From assembly GCA_004380135.1 (NCBI GenBank), contig QXCR01000129.1, forward strand, positions 1 to 64,000: DNA of 64,000 nt, read 5' to 3'. The notes below the pieces were generated by a model. It was not told the DNA's origin and searched no databases. It worked only from the letters and a program-made list of their open reading frames with translations. Shown piece after piece: positions 22,832 through 35,419 of this stretch. A program made the position numbers and the translations under genes. The DNA comes from Stemphylium vesicarium (taxonomy: Eukaryota; Ascomycota; Dothideomycetes; Pleosporales; Pleosporaceae). The first letter of the stretch is position 1. Each line of letters starts with the position of its first letter.

Positions 22832-23770
22832 GGAGTCGGAGGGCGGAGGGGTCAGGTAACGTGTCCGAGTGAGGTATGCAAGCGAGTTGATACGGCGGCC
22901 GGAGTGGGGTGGGGTATTATAATTTTGGGGTAAGGGAAGAAATGGATAAAGAAAGCCTCCTCGTTTATGATGGCAGCGGCGAGTTTGTGCTGTCCGTAGT
23001 TGCTCCTTCTGTTTTTGCTAACAGCTTTCCACTGCACGGGCCACTCTCTAGCGCGTCCTATCAAGTCGCGTTGGAGCTGTCTGGGCCTTTACATCTTCAA
23101 CACCCTCTTTCGCAGCTGGCTCTGCATCCTTTTCCCGTCTTTGCGATCCTGTGGAGAAACCTTCGCCTTTGTCGCTCATCCTCAGTCTTCTACATCCTTT
23201 ACCTCCATCACCATGCATTCCATTGCCTTGAGGGAATGGCAGAAGGCCATGCCTATGCTGTCTCCCGACTGGACAAGGGGATCCAGTCTCCCCTGAGCCA
23301 ATGTACGCGCAATACACCAATGGTGCATCCTGCTCGAACTATACGAGCAATCTTCTCTTGATTGACTCGTTACGGAGGGTTTTGGCAGGGTTAAGAGCCT
23401 CTACCGTCTCCTCTTCGTCCTCTGTAAAACTCTGCTTGGACGGCAGGTCAAAGCTTTTACAAGCAAAAGGGACTGCCATGATGGCCCGATCTCGCGACAC
23501 ATTCGAGAGTACACAACTGCATGGCCTGTCGCACTCAGCAAGCCTCTCTTTGGAGCCATAGCTCCCTCGGCAGCACATTGTCGTCATTGGCCGGCAAAAC
23601 GGCTTACCTAAGTTGCTGGACCCTGAGACTAGCGTAAAAAAAGTTCCAATCCCCACCTCAAAGTGCAACACAGCGCTCTTCCTCCACAACGGTCAATATT
23701 GGTCTGCGCTGTTCTGCGAGAGACCACCACAGGCAAGCCTTTTACATACACACACTGTGAGAGCGTCGCC
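22832..23770. promoter_or_regulatory. Shared divergent promoter region (DUF2433 gene / KAP123)
   Basis: 939 bp separate two head-to-head start codons. No gene is evident. Pyrimidine-rich tracts precede the KAP123 start. No specific factor site is claimed. Confidence 0.4.
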
Positions 23771-26700
23771 ATGGACGAGCAACAGTTTGTCCAGCTGCTC
23801 GAGGCCCTGATGGAGCGTACGTTACCCAGCCCCGCCTGCCCATCATCCACGTCTGACATTTTCTAGCCGACACCGAGCGTGTCAAATCCGCGACATCTAC
23901 CTTGAACAAAAACTATTACAACTCACCCGCCTCTCTCAACGCTCTGCTCCAGATCCTCTGCGGCCACCCCAAGCCTCAGCTACGCCAATTGGCTGCCGTC
24001 GAGGCCAGGAAGCTTGTGGTCAAGCACTGGGCCAACCTGCCCGCTGAGCAGAAGGCTTCTCTCCGCAACCAGCTGTTTCAATTCACTCTCAATGAGGAAG
24101 TAACTCTTACACGCCACTCGGCTGCCCGCGTCATCGCTGCCATTGCATCCCATGACTTCGAAGATGGAGAGTGGGCTGATCTGCCCGGATATCTCCAGCA
24201 GGCTGCTACCAGTTCCAACGTCAAGCAGCGTGAGGTCGGTACATACATCATCTTCACAACGCTCGAATCGGTAGGTGATTCCTTCCCCGGAAAGCCTGCC
24301 GATCTGTACAAGCTGTTCAGCTCCACCATCCAAGACCCCGAGAGCGTCGAGGTCAGAATCAACACTATGCTTGGCCTCAGCCGCCTGGCTATGCTCCTAG
24401 AGCCGGACGAGGACCCCAAGTCGCTCGCCTTGTTCCAAGAGTCTATCCCTGCCATGGTCACCGTCCTCAAGGCTACCGTCGACGAGGGCGATGAGGATCG
24501 CGCTATGCAGGCCTTTGAAGTCTTCCAGACTCTGCTTGGATGCGAGTCTGCGCTTCTTGCAAAGCACTTTGGCGACCTTGTCAGGTTCATGCTTGAGCTT
24601 TCTTCAAGCACCAACGTGGAGGATGACTACCGCTCTCAGGCACTTGCCTTCCTCATGCAGTGCGTCCGCTACAGGAAGCTCAAGGTACAATCCCTCAGAA
24701 TCGGTGAAGAGCTCACCCTCAAGGCTCTGCACATTGTCACTGAGCTCGGCGACCTGTCGAGCGAGGAGGAGGATGTAACACCCGCCCGCTCCGCCCTTGG
24801 CCTGCTCGATATCCTTGCATCCAGCCTTCCCCCAAGCCAGGTTGTCATCCCTCTCCTCAGAAATCTCGGCCAATACTTCCAATCGCAAAACCCCGACTAC
24901 CGCCAAGCTGGTATCTTGGCTCTAGGTATGTGCGTTGAGGGTGCACCTGACTTCATTGCCACTCAGCTCAACGAGATCCTGCCCATGGTTCTGCACCTGC
25001 TTGAGGATCCTGAGTTGAAGGTTCGAGCTGCTGCGCTCAACGGTGTTGCTCGCTTGGCCGACGACCTCGCTGAGGATGTTGGCAAAGAGCACGCCCGCCT
25101 CATCCCTGCTATGCTCAAGAACTTCGACCTTGCTGCCAGCAACATGCAGGGTGCCGACGATGAGCGCAACCTGTCCATTGTTCGTGGTAGCTGCCACGCC
25201 ATCGATTCTCTCATCGAGGGTCTGGAGCCAGAGGATGCTGGAAAGTACGTTCCTGAGCTGGTACCGCGCTTCAGCAAGCTTTTCCACCATGAGGATCTCA
25301 AGGTCAAGAGCGCCGCCATCGGTGCTGTTGGCTCCATTGCCTCCGCTTCTGAGAAGGCTTTTATTCCTTTCTTCGAGCAGACTATGAACGAACTGTCGCC
25401 ATACGTAAGAATCAAGGACAGCCAAGACGAGCTTGACCTTCGCGGCGTCACCTGCGACTCGATGGGCAAGATCGCCTCCGCCGTTGGCCCTGGCCCATTT
25501 GAGCCCTATGTTCTGCCTCTCATGGAGGCCTCCGAAGAGGCTCTCCACCTCGACCACCCCCGCCTTAGAGAAACCAGCTACATTCTCTGGAGTACCATGG
25601 CCAAGGTCTACGAGGAAGGGTTTGCCAAGTACCTCCCAGGCGCTGTCAAGGGTCTTCAAGACTGCCTTGACCAGGAGGAGACTGGTCTCGATGTCGAGCT
25701 TGGAGAGGAGGCTGCGGATCTGGCTGGATCCGAGGTCATCATCCAGGGTCGCAAGATTAAGGTTGCAGCGGCCGATGATGACGATGATGACAGCGACCTC
25801 AACGAAGCGCTCATGGACGCCGAGGATGACGACGACTGGGATGACCTGGAGGGTGTCAGCGCCGTAGCCATGGAGAAGGAGATCGCCGCCGAGGTGTACG
25901 GTGACATCATCACCCACACCCGCCGTGAATACATCCCCTACATGGAGACTACTGTCACCAAGCTGCTCGAGCTTGTCGACCACTCATACGAGGGCATCCG
26001 CAAGGCCGCACTTGGCACTTTATGGCGTACTTTCGCCTGCCTCTTCGGCATGGCAGAGGGCGACGGTATGGCCAAGTGGAAGCCTGGTCTGCCCCTCGCT
26101 GTCGACCCACCTGAGGAGCTCAAGAAGCTGGGTAACCTCGTCATGACTGCCACCATGACTATCTGGCAAGACGAAATGGATCGGTATGTATTCTCCATTT
26201 CTTACTCTTCCTTTGCAAAGATGACACAACTGTCGTTAATCCCAGCTCACTCCGATGCACAAAGTGCACTTGAGGTGAAAGCGAATCTACTACTGAGCAA
26301 CTCCAAACTCTGCAGCGTTTGAAACTTTTCTTAAGAATCTTGCTAACGCCACTCAGGGGAACCGTCACCGACATCAACCGTGATGTCGCTGCGACTCTCA
26401 AGCTTTGCGGACCAGCGGTCTTGTTGACTGAGAATGGTACTGTGGTACCTGACTTGTGCCAGCATTTGCTTGCTGTTATCACCAAGCGCCACCCATGCCA
26501 GCAGGACCTTGGCGACGAAGCTGACGAGGAGATCCTCGACGAATCCTCCGAGTACGACTGGCTCGTCATCGAGACTGCGCTTGAGGCTGTCACCTGCCTT
26601 GCTGTCGCCCTGGGCTCGCAGTTTGCTGAGCTCTGGAAGATGTTCGAGAAGCCTATCGTCAAGTACGCCAGCAGCCAAGACTCGACTGAGCGAAGCGCCG

Positions 26701-27242
26701 CCGTTGGTACCATCGCCGAGTGTGTTGGTAACATGGGTGCTGCGTGCACACCTTACACCAGTGGACTCCTCAAGCTCCTTCTCCACCGCTTATCTGACGA
26801 AGACCCGGAGACCAAGTCCAACGCCGTTTACGGCATTGGTTTGCTGTGCGAGATGACAACGGCCGACGACGAAATCTTGAAGTCGCTGCCTACCATCTTC
26901 TCCAAGCTTGAGCCTCTTCTTGACTCGCAAGATCAAGCCCGCCTCCTCGACAACACTGCTGGCTGCGTCAGCCGATTTATCAGCAAGCACCCCGGCAAGC
27001 TTCCTATCGCCGAGGTTCTGCCTCGCTTGGTACAACTCCTCCCTCTTCGCGAGGACTACGAGGAGAACAAGCCAGTGTTTGGTATGATTGTCAAGCTATA
27101 CCAGCAAAACGAGCCTACCGTTCAGCAGCTCACCGGGCAGCTGATGCCTGTCTTCGAGAAGGTGCTCAGCCCGCCTGAGGAGCAGTTGGAGGATGAGACA
27201 CGCTCGCAGCTTGTCGAGCTTGTGCAATACCTGCGCAAGTAG
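23771..27242 (+). CDS. KAP123: Karyopherin/importin beta-4 (Kap123-type)
   Basis: A 1082-residue HEAT-repeat import receptor from three exons: 23771-23816, 23867-26183 and 26357-27242. The first intron is 50 nt (GTACGT..CTAG); the second is 173 nt (GTATGT..CTAAC..CTCAG). Splicing gives MDEQQFVQLLEALMEPDTERVK and DEMDRGTVTDINRDVAATLK, both typical of Kap123/importin-4. The receptor carries ribosomal proteins and histones through nuclear pores. An acidic loop (about residues 649-680, runs of Asp) lies between HEAT repeats, as in relatives. Length is close to yeast Kap123 (1113). The unusually long second intron contains an open stretch around 26250-26320 that could be an alternative exon, but joining it would break the conserved sequence. 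Confidence 0.95.
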
Positions 27243-27965
27243 ATGGAATCGTTTTGAAAAAAGGAGAAGGGATACCCGTCGAAAGACACAAGTGATTGGA
27301 TTTAGGCGTGGGGCGGTATTTGGAAAAATAGATACCACGGATCACGATACCATGTAGTATGAATGAATATTAAATTGCGACTATTATATGACGGTCAGAG
27401 CTGAAGTAAGCCACGACATGGTTGACGTGAATGAACGTGTTGAGTCTTGCTTGTCGTTGGTGCATGGGGCGTGGGCGGATGCATGTAGTGTTGGGGGTGG
27501 CTGGCGCGCATGATAGGGCGCCGATCTTTCTTGTTCCTGGGCCGTCGCGCCCTCCAGCCAAGCGTCTGGGGCAGTGACGTTAATGACGCAGCCCAGACAG
27601 TTGCCTTCGCGCTCACGCCTCATGCCTCACGCCTCACAACACCACTACCACTCTCCTCGACGACCCGGTTATTCTTCGGCGTCTGCATCATCACCCTTAG
27701 TAGTGCATCATCTTGCTATTGCCTACTCTCTCTTTCGCTAGGTCGACAGGCTCCACAGTACTACATCTCTACGAGCTCCGGAGCCGCAGAGCTTAACACA
27801 GCTCCATCCGCCACCTCGGCGCGCACCACCCTCCACGACCGAACCATCGACGGTTGACATCTCTATACTGCCCTTGCACACCTCTTACAGCCTACAGACT
27901 TTTGCAAGTGCTCGCATCGATACGGTCGCCAGAGTGAAGCAGGCGCACCGGCGCGCAGAGCCAGA
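27243..27965. other. Intergenic, KAP123 3' flank and NCR1 promoter
   Basis: 723 bp. No gene seen; several overlapping open frames on both strands look random. The last 200 bp are CT/CA-rich, as in many fungal leaders. Confidence 0.5.
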
Positions 27966-30900
27966 ATGGTGCACCAAGGCACGCGAAGATGGAAGGCCAT
28001 GGCGGTCGGACTGGTCTCCATTCTTGCTGGATCAGCCCTGGCCGGCCCAGATCTGACGACAAAACACGAAAAGGGGAGATGCGCGATGAGAGGACAATGC
28101 GGAAAGCAGAGCTTCTTCGGATCTGAGTTGCCCTGTCCTGATAACGGCCTTGCCAAGACACCCGACGACGACGTACGCAAGAAGCTTGTGGACATCTGTG
28201 GCGCGCAATGGTCTGATTCGGACATTTGCTGCGACGGCGACCAGCTTGACGTCCTCAAAACAAACCTTGATCGCGCCACGCCTATCATCAACGCCTGCCC
28301 TGCCTGCAAGGAGAACTTCTACAACCTGTTCTGTACATTCACCTGTTCGCCCGACCAGTCGACCTTTGTCAACGTGACGAGCGCGGAACCCAAGGGCGAC
28401 AAGTACTTGGTGACTGAGCTGGACAACCTCTGGTCGGACAAATATGCGTCCACCTTCTACGACAGCTGCAAGGATGTCAAGTTTGGCGCGACAAACGGGA
28501 AGGCTATGGACTTCATCGGCGGTGGTGCTAAGAACTACACCCAATTTCTCAAGTTTCTCGGTGACAAGAAGTTCTTGGGCTCGCCCTTCCAGATCAACTT
28601 CCCGAGACCATCTGAGGGTAGCTTCCCTGGCATGGACGCCATGGACAAGCAAGCCTACCCCTGTGATACTGACGATGAGAGGTACCGTTGTGCCTGCCTC
28701 GACTGTGGCACCGCGTGCACTGAGCTTCCAGAAGTCCAAGAGGAAAAGCAGTGCTACGTCGGCCTGCTTCCATGCCTGTCGTTCGCCGTCATCATTGTCT
28801 ACTCCTGCTTGTTGGGACTTCTATGCGCCGCTGTCGTTGCCCACGCTGCAGTACAGAACCATTCAAGACATAAGACGGAGCGCATGCGCCTCCTGCAAGA
28901 CACGAGCCCTAGCGACGATGAAGATGAAGGTGATATAGTGCACAACATTGGCATGCTAGATCGCCCCACAAAGCACTACTTCATCAACACATGGTGCGAC
29001 CGCATGTTCAGCCGCCTTGGATACATCTGCGCTCGATTCCCAACCATCACTATCGCCACCAGTATCATCGTGGTCATTCTGATGAGCTTGGGCTGGCTAC
29101 GATTCCAGATCGAGACCGATCCCGTCAACTTGTGGGTCTCACCAGACTCTGCCGCTGCTCAAGAGAAGGCCTTCTTCGACGAGCAGTTTGGACCTTTCTT
29201 CCGCGCTGAGCAGGCCTTCCTTGTAAATAATACCCTCGGGGTGCCCGGTCCAGTTCTAAGCTACGAAACTCTTGACTGGTGGTTTGGTGTCGAAAACCAG
29301 ATTCAGCGTCTCAAGTCATCCGAACATGGCGTGACGCTGGACCAAGTCTGCTTCAAGCCAGTTGGAGACGACTGCGTTGTTCAGTCCGTTACTGGTTACT
29401 TCCAAGGTGATTTTGCAAATGTCGTTCCTAGCAGCTGGCAGGATGATCTGCTCGAGTGTGTTGACAACCCGTCCCAATGCCTGCCCACATTCCAGCAGCC
29501 CCTCGATCCCCATCTTCTTTTCGGTGGTGTCAACGAGAGTGTTCTTGACGCCAAAGCACTTGTTGTTACCTGGGTAGTCAAGAACCATCCCAAGGGCACT
29601 CCGGAAGAGCAGCGCGCCATGGATTTTGAGAATGAGATGAAGAACTACCTCAAATTCGTATCCGATGAGGCTCATAAGAGGGGCCTACGGCTCAGCTTTA
29701 ACACCGAAGTCAGCCTCGAGCAGGAGCTCAGCAAGAGCACCAACACCGACGCTAAGATCGTGGTCATCAGCTACATCATCATGTTCTTGTATGCATCATT
29801 GGCCCTCGGCTCTACTACGCTCACCGTCCGATCCGTACTTCGCAACCCAGCGAATGCGTTGGTACAGTCCAAATTCATGCTCGGTACAGTTGGTATCTTG
29901 ATTGTGCTCATGTCGGTCTCCGCCTCTGTGGGACTATTTTCAGCAGCCGGCATCAAGGTCACGTTGATCATCGCAGAGGTGATTCCGTTCTTGGTTCTGG
30001 CCGTCGGTGTCGACAACATCTTCCTCATTGTGCACGAATTTGAGCGAATCAACATTAGCCACCCTGAAGGCACCATCCCAGAACGTGTTTCGCGGGCTCT
30101 CGGTCGTATGGGCCCCTCGATCCTGCTTTCTGCACTTACCGAGACCACTGCATTCGCTCTTGGATGTGCTGTCGGTATGCCTGCCGTTCGCAACTTCGCT
30201 GCATATGCCGCCGGCGCTGTCTTCATCAACGCCATCTTGCAGGTCACAATGTTCATCGCTGTGCTTTCACTCAACCAGGAGCGCGTCGAGACAAACCGGG
30301 CTGACTGCTTTCCCTGTGTCCGCGTTAAGCGCGCCGACCCTGGTTATCTCAACGGTGGCATGGGCTACGGTGCCGGGGAGGAAGGTGCTCTACAACGCTT
30401 CATTCGTAAGACTTATGCTCCAGCCATCCTGGGTAAGAAGACAAAGGTCGGCATCATTGCCCTGTTCTTCGGGATCTTCACAGCCGGTGTCGCACTTTTC
30501 CCCCAGGTTGAGCTTGGTCTGGATCAACGCATCGCCATCCCAAGCGATTCTTACCTGATCCCTTACTTCAACGATCTCTACGACTACCTCGACGTCGGCC
30601 CGCCAGTTTATTTCGTCACAAAAGAGCTAAAGGTTCCCAATAGACAACCTCAGAAGCAGCTTTGCGGGCGTTTCTCGACATGCGACCGAGACAGTTTGGC
30701 GAACATCATCGAAGCCGAACGCAAGCGACCTGAAGTCTCCTATCTTGCAGCTTCTGCGGCAAATTGGCTCGACGACTTTTTCCTGTGGCTAAACCCTGAA
30801 AATGAGAAGTGCTGTGTGGATGACAAGGGTAAGCCTTGCTTCCAAGATCGTCAACCACCATGGAATATGACCCTGTCTGGCATGCCCGAAGGCGAAGAGT

Positions 30901-31863
30901 TCATGGAATATCTCCGAAAATGGATTGAGGCCCCCACCACTGAGGACTGTCCTCTTGGTGGAAAGGCTGCTTACTCCGATGCCATCGTTATGGACACTAA
31001 GCACCCTGACATCCTGGCGTCCCACTTCCGGACATCACATACCCCGCTTCGTTCGCAGCAAGACTTTATTTCTGCTTACACAGCCGCGCGGCGCATTTCC
31101 AAGGAGATTATGAAGGACGTCAGTACTGAAGTCTTTCCATACTCCAAGTTTTACATCTTCTTCGACCAGTATACCTCGATCGTTCGCCTTGCTGGTGCCC
31201 TCATCGGTTCTGCCCTGGCAGCAGTCCTTGTCATCACTACCGTCATGCTTGGGTCTATCGCCACCGGTCTTGTTGTCACTCTTGTCGTTGGTATGACAGT
31301 GTCCGCTATCATCGGATCCATGGCCGTGATGGGCGTTTCCCTCAATGCTGTCTCGCTTGTTAATCTTATCATTTGCGTCGGCATCAGCGTCGAATTCACG
31401 GCTCACATCGCTCGAGCTTTCACCTTCCCTAGCCGTGCGACCATGGAGCGAGCACCTAGACATCGCTTTCGGGGACGTGACGTTCGTGCCTGGACTGCCA
31501 TGGTCAATGTAGCGAGTAGCGTCATCAGCGGAATCACAATCACGAAGATTCTGGGTGTGGGAGTGCTGGCTTTCACCAGGAGTAAGGTATGTATCATCCC
31601 GCTACTTTTCATGCGCCACCAGAAAACGGACACATACTAACATTCTTGGTCAGATCTTTGAAATCTACTACTTCCGTGTGTGGGTCGCTCTCGTGCTCTG
31701 GGCCTCTACTCATGCTCTCATCCTCCTCCCAGTACTGCTCTCCCTTGTAGGAGGTAAGGGCTACGTTGATCCAGAGTCTGAAGGCGGACTCGAGCAGGAT
31801 CTTCGTCGTCGCCAGTACCCTGCTCTACTCGCAGAAGACGAGGAATACGACAGCGACGACTAG
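27966..31863 (+). CDS. NCR1: NPC1-related sterol transporter of the vacuole
   Basis: A 1276-residue membrane protein from two exons: 27966-31586 and 31654-31863. The 67-nt intron (GTATGT..ACTAAC..TCAG) joins FTRSK to IFEIYYF in phase. A signal peptide (about residues 1-25, ending GSALAG) leads to the Cys-rich sterol-binding NPC1 N-domain (CAMRGQCGKQSFFG). TM1 is near 266-290 and TM2 near 357-378. The sterol-sensing domain spans about 597-765, and a second five-helix block starts near 1071 (SALAAVLVITTVMLGS). The family moves sterols across the lysosome/vacuole glycocalyx. The stop is TAG after EEYDSDD. The frame then stays open for 127 more protein-like codons to another TAG at 32245-32247; that part is entered separately. 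Confidence 0.95.
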
Positions 31864-32247
31864 GAGTCTGTCACGTACCGCGCTATCGGTCGAAAATGGA
31901 CCAAGTTGATTGACGTGGCCATCGTGCAACGCACACTCGTTCGGGCATGGCTGAGAGGGTTTATCCACGATGATGATAGTACGGAAAGGCAGCCGCCAAG
32001 CGTACCATCTCATCCTCAGTCTATACTTGCTCCCGTACCAGCACGTACGCCCGAGCTTGTAGCTGATCTTGCAGACGCCCGCGGAGTGAAGTGGCGGCCG
32101 TCTAAATCCCGACCCCAAACCGCAAGCTCTGGCCTTTTTCGTAAGGGTCGTAGACTTTCCGTAATACAAGAGGTGGGCTCTTCGAGCTCGTCGCAAAAAG
32201 AGAACCCGCCTGTTTTCGAACCGACTAGTGAAGACGAGAGCCGGTAG
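31864..32247 (+). other. Coding-like same-frame extension after the NCR1 stop codon
   Basis: Directly after the TAG at 31861-31863, the NCR1 frame continues for 127 sense codons before a TAG. The encoded stretch looks like real protein: a helical start (RKWTKLIDVAIVQRTLVRAWLRGF), a Pro/Ser-rich linker, a basic patch (GLFRKGRRLSVIQEV) and an acidic end (FEPTSEDESR). I do not recognise it. The opposite strand is less protein-like. It could be a C-terminal NCR1 tail cut off by a new stop, a readthrough extension, or chance. Confidence 0.45.
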
Positions 32248-33358
32248 TTTCCTTAGGTGAACTGGGTGGTTTTATGGTATCACATTGATTCACGCTGCAT
32301 TTAATAGCAATAGCAATATTCCACACGCTGTAATGAACAGTGTATAATCTTCATCCCTATTTTTTGGCCGTGCTAGTGAGTGCATGATTTCTGTACACTG
32401 CATGTCGTGTATTTTGAGCAAGTATGTCCATAATCAAGCTTATTGTAAACATCTACTCGTCGTTCAGACCAAGCAACTACACAATAATTAGCTATTCGTC
32501 CCTATCCCGACGGTATGCGATTAGCTTTCCCTGCATTATCACTTCCATCGTCATCGCTTCCAGACCTTCTCCAAAGACCTCGTGCTAGCATCACGTTCGT
32601 GTACTACCACGGAAGATGAATGTCCGCTTTTGCAAGAAAGGAAGGTCATCGGACCTCCGATCCGACCAAAATGGAACACGGCGAACTGTCCGAGAAACCA
32701 GTGTCGTGCTAAGCGCAAGGATCTTTCGAGGCGTGGCGCTTACTTTGTACAATGGTGATGCAAGTGTTCGGGTATCTAGGATGGAAGACGGCGCCATGAG
32801 GGTGGGTCGCTTATGTAATCTCACATGCGTCACCCGAGGCAGGAGCCGTGATGGCAATGGTACGACATGCATCCAGACTTCGACCCGACGCTCCAACACC
32901 ATGCCCATCCTGGAGGACTAGACAACGCAATAGGTTTTCGTTACCCAGTCCCTCGAAATGGTATTCAGAGACTTCACGTTCGCCACCATTGTTCCACCAA
33001 TCTTAGGTGCGTGCTCCAACGGCAGATGGCCGGCAGATGGCGTTAAGCCTCAATGCCATGATGGCGTCAATGGGTGATGCCTGTTGAGATCTGGCATCAA
33101 GCCATGCAATGCATTCAGACCAATGCATGACGCAAAAGTCTGCCGAGTGGATCTCGGAGGAAGTTGACGCGCGGGGACAGTGCTGAACTTGGAGATGCCG
33201 CCGACAATGGGTCTCGGTGACGTCCCCGACCCCTCCATCCCACCTCCGACAACTTTTTCCCCAGACTACCTTTTAATAGCCCCAGACGCCCACATTTCAG
33301 ATCATTACGACACTCTTACCTTTTTTCTCAATATACCCCATTCACACCAATTGCAAAC
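32248..33358. other. Intergenic
   Basis: 1.1 kb with no convincing gene. AT-rich 3' flank up to about 32500, then mixed sequence. An AGATGGC motif recurs several times around 33020-33075, without clear structure. Confidence 0.5.
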
Positions 33359-34452
33359 ATGTCTCTCGGAAGAAAGGTTACTTTGAACACTGGCGCTGCC
33401 ATCCCGTGAGTACCCAAACAAAGCCCCACGTACACTTGATGTCAGCTAACTCATTTCCTTCAGTCAGTTGGGCTTTGGTACTTGGCAGGCTGAGCCTGGC
33501 CAGGTTGGTGCCGCCGTTCTTGAGGCCCTCAAGGCTGGCTACCGCCACTTGGATCTCGCCAAGGTCTACGGCAACCAGAAGGAGATTGCAACTGCGCTGA
33601 AGAAGGCTTTCGGCGGCGAGGTTCCCGGTCTCAAGCGCGAGGACGTTTTCATCACATCCAAGCTCTGGAATTCCCAGCACCGCCCCAAGGACGTGCCTGC
33701 AGCCCTCGATGACTGCCTTGCTGAGCTTGGCCTCGACTACCTAGACCTTTACCTCGTCCACTTCCCCGTCGCTTTCGATGAGCGGGGTGACGTCCACAAC
33801 AACCTCTTCCCCATGGAGGGTGAGGATGTCAAGATTCTTGATGACATTTCGATTGTCGACACATGGAAGGCCATGACACAGCTCCCCAAGGAGAAGGCCC
33901 GCGCTGTCGGTGTCTCCAACCACACCAAGGAGCATCTCCAGGCCCTCATTGACGGCACTGGTGTTACACCTGCTGCCAACCAGATCGAGCGTCACCCCCG
34001 TCTCCTGCAGCCAGAGCTCATCCAGTACTGCAAGGAGAAGAACATTCACATTACCGAATACTCTGTACGCACATCTTCGCCGTTTCCAAGTATCCTCACT
34101 AATTTCACTCTAGGCTTTCGGAAACAACATGTTCGGCGTTCCCCTTCTCGTTGCGCACGACACCGTCAAGGAGGTCGCCAGCCGCATCGGCGCCTCCCCC
34201 GCACAAGTCATCCTCGCATGGGCTCAGAAGGGTGGCCACTCCGTCATCCCCAAGTCCGTTACCCCATCGCGCATCCAAGAGAACTTCAAGGAGGTAGAGT
34301 TATCAGAGGACGACTTCCAGAAGATCGAGGAGATTGGCAAGAAGGAGCCAAGGCGATTCAACATTCCCTACATTGCCAACAAGCCCAGGTGGCCCGTCAA
34401 CATCTTCAACGAGCCCGAGGAGAAGGATGCGCCTCACAAGATCATCGTCTAG
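33359..34452 (+). CDS. Aldo/keto reductase (NADPH-dependent, glycerol/aldose type)
   Basis: A 328-residue AKR from three exons: 33359-33405, 33464-34064 and 34114-34452. The introns are 58 nt (GTGAGT..TTCAG) and 49 nt (GTACGC..CTAG); both junctions restore the frame (GAAIPQLGFG and ITEYSAFGNN). The catalytic tetrad is complete: D46, Y51 (LDLAKVYGN), K82 (TSKLW) and H115 (LVHFP). The C-terminal cofactor motif is VIPKSVTPSRIQEN, typical of NADP(H) binding. The enzyme should reduce aldehydes or sugars in the cytosol; close relatives act on glyceraldehyde, xylose or galacturonate, and the substrate here is not decided. A second AKR at 42 kb belongs to a different subgroup. Confidence 0.92.
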
Positions 34453-35419
34453 ATTCCTGATCTGACGATGGCCTGGCAGTAGCTACGACTCAAAATGAAT
34501 GAAAATAATACCCCGATCAAATTCGATTACCATGTTTCGTGCCTCCCTCGTATCTTGCAGATGTGCCGAGCCATTGCTAACGAACACAGTCTTGTGGAAA
34601 CGCGGAGCTCAATTGCGATATCAACCGTATTGGGTATCCGGACCCGGATAGAAGCGATCGTATTTAACAAAGAGGCTTTATGCGTCGAGACATTACAAGG
34701 TCAACATGTAGCAAGAACCATGATGTCATGTCGCCCCTTATGCATGCAGGGTCGCCGCCCAGGGTGCGTGATGACTGCAGCACCCACCAAACGTTCTTCG
34801 ATGTGGATCGTCATGTAAATCACAATGCTAAGTATACTCACATGAATATAATCAGTAGCGTTACTGATGGAGAGTCCTAGTCGCCAATTTGTCCCAGGGC
34901 AGTGGACCAGCAGGCAGCCGCGTCCAGCCTATCACAGCGTGGTCATTTCCTTCGCATTGGTCAGCCCTCTTTCCACGTCTCTTCGGGGGATCTTTGCGTT
35001 GATTTCCACGGATTCGCGGACCTGTCAAATTGCCTCTGAATAAACCCGGATACGCTTATAGTTGGATTGCTCCGTTGTCCTGGTCTAGAAAGGTTCTGTC
35101 TCCACGGCTTCCGGATTCATGGGGGACCGTTCTCAACTATGGGTTGCGCTTTCCTCTAAATACGAAATCGCCGATAGTGGAGTCAGCGTTGCAATCATGA
35201 TGGTATCCTCTCGTTGGGCTGCTTGGCGGACATGTGATCCCTTGACGCATGCACACACTCCAGCTTCACCTCCACCCAGCATAGACGAAACTTTGGCACG
35301 GCATTCACTTTGATTCTTTACTCTCGCTTCTATTACTACGCCAGCCACATCTTAATTACTTACTAAACGGGTCTCGTTCATCAGCCGCACCCCGGAACTC
35401 AGCAACGCAACCACCTCCA
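34453..35419. other. Intergenic
   Basis: 967 bp. No gene seen; the last 150 bp form the CT-rich leader of the RRM gene. Confidence 0.5.
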
